Below are positions 44,828 to 52,793 of a DNA stretch of 64,000 bases, in pieces. The notes under the pieces are model-generated. The model was not told the DNA's origin, did no database searches, and worked only from the letters and a program-made list of their open reading frames with translations. The DNA lies in contig NZ_QJSR01000007.1 in assembly GCF_003217095.1 (NCBI RefSeq), positions 1 through 64,000 on the forward strand, written 5' to 3'. The translations under genes were made by a program, and so were the position numbers. Position 1 is the stretch's first letter. Every line of letters starts with the position of its first letter. The stretch comes from Rhizobium sp. PP-CC-3A-592 (GTDB lineage Bacteria > Pseudomonadota > Alphaproteobacteria > Rhizobiales > Rhizobiaceae).

Positions 44828-45519
44828 AGCTCGATCCTTTCGGGGAGAAAGCGCACGATATCGCCCGGCGCCATCAGGGCGGGCACCTCGGCTGCGGGGT
44901 CGAACATCGGCAGATCGGCAAAGCCAATGGAATTCCAGCCATTTGGCCCGGTCAGAACGGCAACGCCCGTCTGCATGCCGCCGATGGTGACGCAACCCTT
45001 TTCCATCCGCAAAGACGGCACGGTCTTGCGCGGCATGTGAAGGCGCGGATCGAGCCCATGCAGGTAGCCGAAGCCCGGCGCGCTGCCGAGCGCAAACACC
45101 GTATAGGTGCCCTGATGATGCAGCCGCACGACCTCTCTGTCGGAAAGGCTGCAAAGATCGCAGAGGGCTGCCAGATCGGTCGCATGCGCGCCGCCGTAAT
45201 GGACGGGAATGTCAATCGTCTTGCCTTTGATGTCGATACTTTCGGCGCGTTCCCAGGCGTCGAGCAGCCTAGATATCACGCTGTCGGGGTCTTCCGGCAC
45301 GGCCTTGAAAACGGCCAGCAGATTGGTCATACCCGGCACGGTCTCGATCACGTCAGGCCATTGCCGCACGGTCTGCGTCAGCGCCCAGATCCGTCGTTGC
45401 GCGGCAAGGTCGAACTCGCCCGGCGCGTCGAGCAGGAATGCCCGCGCGCCGATGGCAGAGATCTTGGGGCGCGACCGGATCAGCGGTCGGCTGGCAAGGG
45501 AACGGACTGCGTGGCTCAT
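44824..45519 (-). CDS. pxpB: 5-oxoprolinase subunit B family protein (AHS1 domain)
   Basis: A 231-residue AHS1/KipI-type protein: FLLDAPGEFDLAAQRRIWAL, ETVPGMTNLLAVFKA, the family motif IDIPVHYGGAHATDLAALCD, and APGFGYLHGLDPRLHMPRKT. AHS1 and AHS2 together form the carboxyltransferase domain in urea carboxylase and the PxpBC part of 5-oxoprolinase. The ATG at 45519 overlaps the stop of the upstream small gene by four bases, and its own stop overlaps pxpC. Confidence 0.9.
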   Translation of the reverse strand: MSHAVRSLASRPLIRSRPKISAIGARAFLLDAPGEFDLAAQRRIWALTQTVRQWPDVIETVPGMTNLLAVFKAVPEDPDSVISRLLDAWERAESIDIKGKTIDIPVHYGGAHATDLAALCDLCSLSDREVVRLHHQGTYTVFALGSAPGFGYLHGLDPRLHMPRKTVPSLRMEKGCVTIGGMQTGVAVLTGPNGWNSIGFADLPMFDPAAEVPALMAPGDIVRFLPERIEL

Positions 45520-45917
45520 GGGTGTGCCTCGATGTCGAACAGAGGATCGCCGAAGCCGACAAGGGCTTGCCGGTCTACAAGGCACCGCGTGACCATGCAG
45601 GCTCTTGAGGCCCTGACGGGTACCAGCACCGGCCCGACGCGCAGGCAGGCAAGAATGTCTCCGGCACGAACGGTTCGTGGCAGTTCGCTCGGGATCGTCT
45701 CGAGGTCGAAAATGCCGGCCATCAGCGCGGTGATGATATTGGCTGCGGATGCAGGGCCGGCCTCGAGGCGCATCGTCGCGCGCGTGCTCTTCCCCTCTAC
45801 GACCAGCCGCAGCCTGCGCGACGATTGCTCGATTTCGATGCCGTCCACGCCTGCGGCCGTCAGGGCGGCGGCAAGCGCGTCGAGGAGAGCGGGATCGGTG
45901 AAGTCCAGCTTGCTCAT
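45516..45917 (-). CDS. BCCP-like protein lacking the biotinyl lysine
   Basis: A 133-residue protein. From about residue 60 (SAANIITALMAGIFDLETIP, then RTVRAGDILACLRVGPVLVP, RASRACMVTRCLVDRQALVG, GDPLFDIEAHP) its pattern matches a biotinyl/lipoyl barrel. Where the carrier protein encoded at 47302-47703 has EAMKV, this one has RVGPVLVP with no lysine, so it cannot be biotinylated at that place. The N-terminal 50 residues resemble the leading segment of short AccB proteins. It overlaps accC and pxpB by four bases each, so its dosage is tied to theirs; a structural or adaptor role is inferred. Confidence 0.72.
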   Translation of the reverse strand: MSKLDFTDPALLDALAAALTAAGVDGIEIEQSSRRLRLVVEGKSTRATMRLEAGPASAANIITALMAGIFDLETIPSELPRTVRAGDILACLRVGPVLVPVRASRACMVTRCLVDRQALVGFGDPLFDIEAHP

Positions 45918-47302
45918 GCGGCGCTCCGCTGCTTCAGCCATGTCTCGAGATAGTGAATGTCCGTGCCACCGGCCGCAAAGGCCGCGTCGTCGAACAGCGC
46001 GCGCAGCAGCGGCAGATTGGTGGCGATGCCGTCGATGCGCGTCTGGGCAAGCGCGCTGCGCATGGCGGCAAAGGCCTCCGCCCGGCTCGGCGCATGCACG
46101 ATCAGCTTGCCAATCAGCGAGTCGTAATAGGCCGGCACCTTGTAGCCGGCATGGACATGCGTATCGACCCGGATACCGGGGCCGGATGGCAGGGCGATGC
46201 CGGTGATGGTGCCGGCTGCCGCCAGAAACGTTTCGGGGTCTTCCGCATTGATGCGGCATTCGAAGGCATGCCCTTCGGTCACCACATCCCCCTGCCCCAG
46301 CGCCAGCGGTTCGCCCTGCGCCACCTGGATCTGCGCCTGGACGATGTCGATATCCGCGGTCATTTCGGTCACGGGATGCTCGACCTGGAGCCGGGTGTTC
46401 ATCTCGATGAAGTAGAACTCACCGTCTTCATAGAGAAACTCGAAAGTGCCGACGCCACGATAGCCGATCAGCCGGCAGGCGGTGAGGCAGGCTTCGGCAA
46501 CGGGCGCGATGCGTTCCGGCGCGATACCTGGCGCGGGGGCCTCCTCCACCACTTTCTGATGGCGGCGCTGCATGGAGCAATCGCGATGCCCGAGCCAGAT
46601 AGCGTTGCCGTGCACGTCGCAAAGAACCTGTATTTCGATATGGCGCGGATGCTGGAGAAATTTCTCCATATAGAGCGCCGGGCTGCCGAAGGCTTGCCGG
46701 GCTTCCTCGCGGGTCAGCGATACCGCCTCCTGCAAATGTCCCGCCTCGTGCACCACGCGCATCCCACGCCCGCCACCGCCGCCGGCCGCCTTGACGATCA
46801 CGGGATAGCCGATCTCAGCGGCAATGGCCTGGACTGCAGCCGGATCGTCCGGAAGGGCCGTATCGGGGCCGGGAACGCAAGGAACGCCGGCCGCCATCAT
46901 CGCGGATTTCGCGGCAATCTTGTCGCCCATGGTCGAAATCGAGGCAGCAGTCGGCCCGATGAAAACCATCCCCGCCGTCTCGATGGCAGCGGAAAAGCCG
47001 GCATTCTCGGACAGGAAGCCGTAACCGGGGTGAATGGCGCCGGCACCCGTCATGCGCGCCGCCAGCAGGATCGCATCCTGATTGAGATAGCTCTTGCCGG
47101 CGCTTGCCGGGCCTATGCAAAGGAACCTGTCGGCCAGCGCACCATATTGCGCGTCCCGGTCGGCCTGCGAGCAGATCATGACCGTCTTCAGGCCCAGATC
47201 CTTGCAGGCCCGGAGCACCCGCAGCGCGATTTCGCCGCGATTGGCGATGAGGACCGTATCGAAGCTGCGTGCTTCCTGCGTGTTTGTGGCGTCCCCGGAC
47301 AT
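45914..47302 (-). CDS. accC: Biotin carboxylase (AccC-type)
   Basis: A 462-residue biotin carboxylase. N-terminal TVLIANRGEIALRVLRACKD, then ATP-grasp glycine loop KAAGGGGGRGMRVVHEAG, the biotin/bicarbonate segment LGHRDCSMQRRHQKVVEEAP, EFLYEDGEFYFIEMNTRLQV and the C-terminal domain AFECRINAEDPETF. All catalytic stretches are intact. Start: ATG 47302 overlaps the accB stop by one base; upstream frame residues are arginine-rich noise. The operon context indicates an accessory carboxylase, not the housekeeping acetyl-CoA carboxylase copy. Confidence 0.93.
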   Translation of the reverse strand: MSGDATNTQEARSFDTVLIANRGEIALRVLRACKDLGLKTVMICSQADRDAQYGALADRFLCIGPASAGKSYLNQDAILLAARMTGAGAIHPGYGFLSENAGFSAAIETAGMVFIGPTAASISTMGDKIAAKSAMMAAGVPCVPGPDTALPDDPAAVQAIAAEIGYPVIVKAAGGGGGRGMRVVHEAGHLQEAVSLTREEARQAFGSPALYMEKFLQHPRHIEIQVLCDVHGNAIWLGHRDCSMQRRHQKVVEEAPAPGIAPERIAPVAEACLTACRLIGYRGVGTFEFLYEDGEFYFIEMNTRLQVEHPVTEMTADIDIVQAQIQVAQGEPLALGQGDVVTEGHAFECRINAEDPETFLAAAGTITGIALPSGPGIRVDTHVHAGYKVPAYYDSLIGKLIVHAPSRAEAFAAMRSALAQTRIDGIATNLPLLRALFDDAAFAAGGTDIHYLETWLKQRSAA

Positions 47303-47703
47303 CAGGCGATCTCCGCCAGCAGGTCGCCCGCCTCGATCTCGGCGCCATCCACGCCCGCGAGCCTTACGATACGACCTGCGCACGGTGCAGAAATGCTATT
47401 GAAGACCTTCATGGCTTCGATGATGAACAGCGTCTGGCCGGCCTCGACGATATCGCCAAGGGCGACGAACGGCTTTTCGCCGGGTGCCGATGCCGCGTGC
47501 AGCACACCGAAGATCGGCGCGGTCACCTGCGTCGAACCGGCCTCTCCGGCAGCAGCGGCAGGTACGGCAACCGGGCCAGCGGTTTCGCCCGTCGTCTTCG
47601 TCCGGAAGATCCGGACCGTCGTATCCTTCTCGCTCACCGTGAGTTCGGTGATGTCGGATTGGCCGACGAAGTCGATCAGGGTTTTGATTTTCGAGAGGTC
47701 CAT
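47302..47703 (-). CDS. accB: Biotin carboxyl carrier protein (AccB-type)
   Basis: A 133-residue carrier. An N-terminal AccB segment (KIKTLIDFVGQSDITELTVS) is followed by an Ala/Pro-rich linker (about 45-58) and a biotinyl domain with EAMKV, whose lysine (Lys99) is the expected biotin site. It is first in a six-gene operon: accB, accC, BCCP-like, pxpB, pxpC, pxpA. All junctions but the last overlap or touch. Confidence 0.92.
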   Translation of the reverse strand: MDLSKIKTLIDFVGQSDITELTVSEKDTTVRIFRTKTTGETAGPVAVPAAAAGEAGSTQVTAPIFGVLHAASAPGEKPFVALGDIVEAGQTLFIIEAMKVFNSISAPCAGRIVRLAGVDGAEIEAGDLLAEIA

Positions 47704-47894
47704 TCGCCACCTGCTTGCAAGGTCCCGGTTCGCTGACAGACGCAGCGAAGGGCGCCATTCTTGCTACATCAGCGATGGGGCGATGGGGTCAGACGAAGTT
47801 TTGATGGAGCGCGTTTCTGGTTTCCGTCCGAGACGGTTCGTGGTGAATGGCGACAGGGAGGCCAATTCGGGAGGTTTGGCGACGGTGACTAGCA

Positions 47895-48821
47895 ATGAAC
47901 CCCGGAAAAGGCATTCTCCTCAAACTTCTAGCAGCCCTCTGCGCGACCTTGATGGCGGCGAGCGTGAAGGGGCTGAACGGTGAGATTCCGACAGGGGAAG
48001 TCGTGTTCTTCCGGTCTGTCGGCGCGCTCCTGCCCTTGGGCATCTGGCTCGGACTACAGGGAAACCTCGTTGCCCTCACCCGCACGAAGCATTTTGGCGG
48101 GCACCTCGTCCGCAGCATTTCCGGCACGGGCGGCATGTTCTTCGGCTATCTTGCGCTCGCCTATCTGCCGCTCGCAGACGCGACGGCACTGAGCTACGCC
48201 GCACCGCTCTTCACCGTCATCCTCGCAGCCTTGCTTCTGGGCGAGGTCGTCCGGGTCTACCGCTGGACGTCGGTCGCGGTCGGCTTTACCGGCGTGCTGG
48301 TGATGCTGGCGCCGCATCTCGATATTTTCAAAGCCGACGTCATCGGCGTGGGCATGCTGCTCGGCAGTGCGGCGGGGCTCGTGGCGGCGTTCTTCTCCGC
48401 CGTTTCCTCGGTGTAGATCCGTCACCTCGCAAAGACCGAACAGCCGAGCGCGATCGTGCTCTATTTTTCTCTCGTCACCACCATTATCGGCCTGGCGACC
48501 GCTGTCTTCGGCTGGACGATGCCGAGCGTGACGCAGCTCTGCCTTCTGCTCGCCGCCGGCATTTCCGGCGGCATGGCACAGATCTTGATCACGTTGAGCC
48601 TGCGCCATGCGCAAGCCTCGCTGCTTGCGCCGTTCGAATATTCGACGCTGATCTGGTCCGTGGTCATCGGCTATCTCGCCTTCGGCGAGTTACCCGTTAT
48701 CACCACGATCACGGGCGGCGTCATCGTTGCGGCAGCCGGCCTCTTTGCCGCGTGGCGGGAGAGCCGGCTGAAGCGGAGCTTGCAGATGACGGAGACGGCG
48801 CTGGCTGCCGCCGAGGCCTGA
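47895..48821 (+). pseudogene. DMT/EamA family transporter gene interrupted by an in-frame TAG
   Basis: Two stretches in the same frame together make a normal 300-residue, ten-helix EamA transporter. The first (47895-48416) ends FFSAVSSV followed by TAG at 48414-48416. The second continues without shift as IRHLAKTEQPSAIVLYFSLV to a TGA at 48819-48821. Intact relatives commonly have a Gln here (VQIR), so a single CAG to TAG change explains the break. No other defect is seen, which suggests recent inactivation or a sequencing error. A substrate cannot be given; EamA members export metabolites. Confidence 0.82.
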
Positions 48822-48874
48822 TACCAAGTGTCGTTGCTAGGAACCTATAGGTTTCTGTCATCGACACTTGGTAT
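48821..48874. repeat. 54-bp nested inverted repeat
   Basis: ATACCAAGTGTCG (48821-48833) and CGACACTTGGTAT (48862-48874) are perfect 13-base inverted arms. Inside them lies a separate 12-base palindrome AACCTATAGGTT (48842-48853). The element starts at the last base of the EamA stop codon and ends five bases before the minus-strand RraA-family gene. It could be a bidirectional terminator, or a small palindromic mobile repeat. No T-run follows either arm. Confidence 0.7.
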
Positions 48875-48878
48875 AAGA

Positions 48879-49553
48879 TCAGATATCCGACCGGAATCCC
48901 TTGGCTTTCAGCACTGGTTCCAGATTGCTGACCTCGATCACCGATTTGCCCGCCTTGTAGGCGGCGATATAGCCGGCTTCGGCGTCTTCCCGCTCCTGCG
49001 AAAGCTTCGCCACCGCCTGCGCCTCGCCACGACGGACGACCACGAGCCCGTCGGCATCGCCGACGATGATGTCGCCGGGATAGATCAGTTCGTCGCCGAC
49101 GATGATCGGATCGTTGACCGAGGTCAACGTTTCCTTGACCGTGCCCTTGATGCAGACGCTGAGCGAGAACACGGGAAAGCCGAGATCGCGGAGCTGCAGC
49201 GTGTCCCGCACGCCCGTATCGGTCACGAGGCCGCCGATGCCCTTGGCAAGGCAGGCATTGGCCAGTACGTCGCCGAAGGACCCGGCTTCCTCGTACGCGC
49301 CGCCGGAGACGACGATGATATCGCCCGGGCTCGCATAATTGATCGCCAGCTGCAACATGACATTGTCGCGCGGTGCGCTTTTCACGGTAAAGGCCGGGCC
49401 GCACAGCTTCATGCGGTAATCGACTGGCTTGATGCGCGACGAAAGGGCGCCACGACGCCCCTGAGCCTCATGGATGGTTGCCGGCGAGAAGGGTGAAAGC
49501 CCCTTGATGTCTTCCGCGCTCGGACGCTCCGGGATTTGCTTGATATGGATCAT
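48879..49553 (-). CDS. RraA family protein (HMG/CHA aldolase-like)
   Basis: A 224-residue RraA/HMG-aldolase-fold protein. Features: GRRGALSSRIKPVDYRMKLC, GDIIVVSGGAYEEAGSFGDV (residues typical of the active-site loop), GIGGLVTDTGVRDTLQLRDL containing the substrate-binding Arg-Asp, and VGDELIYPGDIIVGDADGLV. The family includes 4-hydroxy-4-methyl-2-oxoglutarate aldolases and RNase E inhibitors; conserved Asp and Arg positions favour an aldolase or decarboxylase of a 2-oxo acid. It is the last gene of a transporter operon, so it likely degrades the imported compound. Confidence 0.85.
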   Translation of the reverse strand: MIHIKQIPERPSAEDIKGLSPFSPATIHEAQGRRGALSSRIKPVDYRMKLCGPAFTVKSAPRDNVMLQLAINYASPGDIIVVSGGAYEEAGSFGDVLANACLAKGIGGLVTDTGVRDTLQLRDLGFPVFSLSVCIKGTVKETLTSVNDPIIVGDELIYPGDIIVGDADGLVVVRRGEAQAVAKLSQEREDAEAGYIAAYKAGKSVIEVSNLEPVLKAKGFRSDI

Positions 49554-49573
49554 GATCGGATCTCTCGATTGTT

Positions 49574-50305
49574 TCAGTGATTGCGGTGGATGGAGGAGAG
49601 GAAGCCCCGCACGTCGGGATGCGCCTCCTGGGAGAAGAACAGGTCGGGGCTGGCGTCGAACGTTAGTCGCCCGCCCTTGAGGAACCAGATGCGATCGGCC
49701 ACCTCGCGGGCGAAGCCCATTTCGTGGGTGACGCACATCAGCGTGATGCCGCCGCCGGAAAGCTCGCGCAGCAGCTTCAGCACCTCGCCGACCATTTCCG
49801 GATCGAGCGCGCTGGTCGGCTCGTCGAGGATCAGGATCTCGGGCTTGAGGATCAGCGAGCGGGCAATGGCCACCCTCTGCGCCTGCCCGCCCGAAATATC
49901 GGCCGGCAGAGACTGCGCCCGATCGGCAAGGCCGACGCGTTCCAGCATGAGCATGGCCGTCGGCAGTGCCTGTTTGCGCGACTGCCCGCGAAGGCGACGC
50001 AGCGGCAGCATTACGTTGTCGACGACCGTCAGGTGCGGAAACAAGTTGAAGTGCTGGAAGACGAAGCCGATGCCTGAGCGCAACGTATTCACATCGACGG
50101 ACTTTGCGTGGATATCGCGCCCGGCGACCGTGATCCGTCCCGACTGGATCGGCTCCAGCCGGTTGACCGTGCGCACCAGCGTGGACTTGCCCGAACCCGA
50201 GGGGCCACAGAGCACGATGGTCGTGCCTTTCTCGACCGTAGCCGAGATATCGTGGATGACCTGCAGCGCGCCGTAGCGCTTGGAGACGCTGTGAAATGCG
50301 ATCAT
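49574..50305 (-). CDS. Amino acid ABC transporter ATP-binding protein (GlnQ/HisP type)
   Basis: A 243-residue ATPase: Walker A GPSGSGKS at about residues 34-41, Q-loop GFVFQHFNLFPHLTV, signature ISGGQAQRVAIARSL, Walker [19 protein letters not shown] and H-loop [16 protein letters not shown]. It overlaps the upstream permease by four bases. It is clearly paralogous to the 37498-38277 ATPase. Confidence 0.94.
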   Translation of the reverse strand: MIAFHSVSKRYGALQVIHDISATVEKGTTIVLCGPSGSGKSTLVRTVNRLEPIQSGRITVAGRDIHAKSVDVNTLRSGIGFVFQHFNLFPHLTVVDNVMLPLRRLRGQSRKQALPTAMLMLERVGLADRAQSLPADISGGQAQRVAIARSLILKPEILILDEPTSALDPEMVGEVLKLLRELSGGGITLMCVTHEMGFAREVADRIWFLKGGRLTFDASPDLFFSQEAHPDVRGFLSSIHRNH

Positions 50306-51012
50306 GCCACCGCCTCCACGACGACCCGGCCGGTTCGCCGGTTGGAAATGCGCCGTTCCAGCACGCCCGTTGCTTGGCTGAGCGCAAAGCAGAGAACGAA
50401 ATAGGTGGCGGCGAGAATGCCGAAGATCTGCAAGGGCTTGGTGACCTCGTTCGAGTTCACTTGGAGCATGGCATAGGAGAGTTCCGGCACGGCGATGATC
50501 GAGCCGAGCGAGGATTCCTTGATGATCGTCGTCAACTGGTTGACGATGCCGGGGATGACGTTGAACAGCGCCTGCGGCAACAGGATGCGGAACGTCGTCG
50601 GGATGTAACCGAGACCGAGCGCTTCGGCCGCCTCCATCTGTCCCTTGGGAAGGCCCTCGATGCCGGAGGCGATGATCTCGCCGAGATAGGCCGTCTGGTA
50701 GATGACGATGGCGATGATCAGCGTATAGGTCGCATCGATCGGAATGCCGATGACGACGGGAAGCGCGAAATAGGCCCAGAAGATCAGCATCAGCAGCGGA
50801 ATGGCGCGCACGCAGTGCACGAAGCCGCTGGCAAGCCTTTTCAGTGGCTTGTTTTTTCCCGTCCGGGCGAGCGCGATGAGAATGGCACAGGGAAACGTCA
50901 CGATCAGGCTGACGAAGGAGATGATGAGCGTCATCGCCAGGCCGCCGAGTTTGCCGTGCGGATACTCGCCGATGAGAAGAAGGACGCCGTATTCCTGAAG
51001 GATGTCCAGCAT
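50302..51012 (-). CDS. Amino acid ABC transporter permease (HisM type)
   Basis: A 236-residue permease: LGGLAMTLIISFVSLIVTFP, CVRAIPLLMLIFWAYFALP, EAA loop KGQMEAAEALGLGYIPTTFR and TTIIKESSLGSIIAVPELSY. The ATG at 51012 shares a base with the stop of the upstream permease (TGATG). It pairs with the 51012-51710 product. Confidence 0.92.
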   Translation of the reverse strand: MLDILQEYGVLLLIGEYPHGKLGGLAMTLIISFVSLIVTFPCAILIALARTGKNKPLKRLASGFVHCVRAIPLLMLIFWAYFALPVVIGIPIDATYTLIIAIVIYQTAYLGEIIASGIEGLPKGQMEAAEALGLGYIPTTFRILLPQALFNVIPGIVNQLTTIIKESSLGSIIAVPELSYAMLQVNSNEVTKPLQIFGILAATYFVLCFALSQATGVLERRISNRRTGRVVVEAVA

Positions 51013-51710
51013 CACTTGACCCTCAGCCGGTAGCGTGTGGACAGAACCGACGAGGCCCACATGATCGCAAACGAAATCAGCATGTAGATTGCGGTGACGA
51101 CGCCATAGGCCTCGAAGATCCGGAAGGATTGCTCCTCGACATAGCGTGCCTGATAGCTGAGTTCCGCCACGCCGATACCGGCAGCAAGGCTGGTGCCCTT
51201 GAACAGGATCAGCGTCTGGCCGAGCAGGGCCGGCAGCGCCAGCCGCCATGCCTGCGGCAGGATCACCCATTTCATCGCGCCGAGATAGGTAAGACCGATG
51301 GCGCGGGCGGCTTCCATCTGCGCCGGGTGGATGGAGCGAAGCCCGCTGCGGAAATCCTCCGACATATAGGCCGCCTTGTTCAGCGCCAGCGCCACGATGG
51401 CGTAACCGATCTCGGCACCGATATCGTTGAGGTAGTCGTTGACGACATCCGGCAGCACCACGGCGAAGCCGAAGTACCAGACGAACAGCTGGATCAGGAT
51501 CGGTACGTTGCGGTGATACTCGACGAAGGCTGCGACCAGAAACTGTGTCGGCCGGAATTCGATGGCCCGCACGACCGTCAGGAAGATCGCGAGGATCAGC
51601 CCCAGAACCCAGGAGATGACGAAGAGAACCATCGTCGTCTGGAGCCCTTGCAGAATGAGATCGAAGTACTCGCCCTGCAGAACCTTGCTGAAATCAAGCT
51701 GATAGCCCAT
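51012..51710 (-). CDS. Amino acid ABC transporter permease (HisQ type)
   Basis: A 232-residue permease: LILQGLQTTMVLFVISWVLG, YHRNVPILIQLFVWYFGFAV, LRSGLRSIHPAQMEAARAIG and LILFKGTSLAAGIGVAELSY. Start: ATG 51710, which gives the usual short N-terminus before the first helix; an upstream GTG at 51755 would add 15 basic residues. A stem-loop separates it from the SBP gene upstream. Confidence 0.9.
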   Translation of the reverse strand: MGYQLDFSKVLQGEYFDLILQGLQTTMVLFVISWVLGLILAIFLTVVRAIEFRPTQFLVAAFVEYHRNVPILIQLFVWYFGFAVVLPDVVNDYLNDIGAEIGYAIVALALNKAAYMSEDFRSGLRSIHPAQMEAARAIGLTYLGAMKWVILPQAWRLALPALLGQTLILFKGTSLAAGIGVAELSYQARYVEEQSFRIFEAYGVVTAIYMLISFAIMWASSVLSTRYRLRVK

Positions 51711-51780
51711 GGGAAAAACGTCTCGCCTCTGACGGGACGCACGTTTCCACGCCAATCACCGTCGCCGTCCTGACCTGTGG

Positions 51781-51813
51781 GACGGTACCGCGCTGGAAAG
51801 CCGCGGAACCGTC
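51781..51813 (-). promoter_or_regulatory. Intercistronic stem-loop after SBP gene
   Basis: GACGGT-A-CCGCG pairs with CGCGG-A-ACCGTC around a nine-base loop: eleven pairs with one internal mismatch. It lies between the SBP stop (51829) and the first permease (51710), the same place as the stem-loops at 14404 and 22920 in the two sugar operons. Confidence 0.55.
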
Positions 51814-51828
51814 ACTGCCGGTGATCTC

Positions 51829-52668
51829 TCAGTTGGTGAACCAGGTTTCCTGCGGCTTGCCGAATTCGAATTTCCGGGTTGCCTTCAGCTCGCTGTCCTT
51901 ACCTAGCCACTTGTCGTAGAGGGCCTGCCCCTCGCCGGATGTTTCCAGCGATGCGAGAAAGGCATTCGTCGCCTTGACGAGTTCCGGCGATCCCTTGCGG
52001 AACGCGAAGCCGGACGGCATGGACAGGAGCGGCTCATCGAGGAATCGGAGCTTGTTGATATCGGCTCCGGCATTGCGCTCGACCGCCTTGCCTTCGGAAT
52101 AGCGGTAGACGGTCGCCTTTACCTTACCCTGCTGCAGGGCGAGGAACGAAGCGGCGCTCGTCTCGAAGGAGAGAACACGGGCGTCCGGAAGCCGCTTCTC
52201 TGTGATCGGGATCAGCACCGAGCCCTTCACGAGGCCGATGCGCTGACCTGCGAGATCGTCCACCGTCTTGATGTCCGATTTATCGAGGACGACGAAGTTG
52301 AAGTCTTCGGCGATGTAGGTACCGCTGAAATCGACCTGTTCGGCACGTTGCTTGCTGTAGCTGAGCAGCGATGCCAGGATATCGACGCGTCCTTGCGTCA
52401 ACTCCGCCATACGGGTCTGGGGAGAAACGGCGGTGAGCTTGGCCGTCACGCCGAGCGATTTTACAAGCTTCTGGCAGATCTCGATTTCGTAGCCGGCAGG
52501 CTCGCGTGTCTTCACATCCTGGAAACCGAGCGGCGGCGAATTGGTCAGCACGCCGCAGTTCAGGGTTCCCGCTGCTTTGATATCGTCAAGCAGTTCCGCC
52601 TTCGCTGTCGTGGATAGTGAGGCTGCGCCGATAAAGATGACGGCACCCAGAATTTTCTTCATGTTCAT
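51829..52668 (-). CDS. Amino acid ABC transporter substrate-binding protein
   Basis: A 279-residue family 3 binding protein. Signal peptide MNMKKILGAVIFIGAASLST with cleavage near AKA/ELLDD; mature segments LNCGVLTNSPPLGFQDVKTR, EPAGYEIEICQKLVKSLGVT, GRVDILASLLSYSKQRAEQV and AGQRIGLVKGSVLIPITEKR. Start: ATG 52668 follows GGGGAGGATCGAT. It is the first gene of the operon that ends with the RraA-family gene, and is divergent from a LysR gene. Confidence 0.9.
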   Translation of the reverse strand: MNMKKILGAVIFIGAASLSTTAKAELLDDIKAAGTLNCGVLTNSPPLGFQDVKTREPAGYEIEICQKLVKSLGVTAKLTAVSPQTRMAELTQGRVDILASLLSYSKQRAEQVDFSGTYIAEDFNFVVLDKSDIKTVDDLAGQRIGLVKGSVLIPITEKRLPDARVLSFETSAASFLALQQGKVKATVYRYSEGKAVERNAGADINKLRFLDEPLLSMPSGFAFRKGSPELVKATNAFLASLETSGEGQALYDKWLGKDSELKATRKFEFGKPQETWFTN

Positions 52669-52747
52669 ATCGATCCTCCCCAACAGCGCATCCTCTCGCT
52701 GGTAGAATAAGATTTACCGGTTGCCGGACATTCAAACAAATATATAT

Positions 52748-52768
52748 TGAGCATAATAGATATACTCA
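52748..52768. promoter_or_regulatory. Possible LysR-type dyad in divergent spacer
   Basis: TGAG-N13-CTCA sits in an AT-rich patch between the SBP (start 52668, minus) and LysR (start 52794, plus) genes. The arms are only four bases, so this is weak support for a LysR operator. Confidence 0.25.
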
Positions 52769-52793
52769 TTCGATATGGACTGGACGCGAGACC

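Noticed and set aside
45953-47983. A 676-codon plus-strand frame over the accC/accB genes
   Set aside because: Antisense to clear biotin carboxylase and carrier genes.
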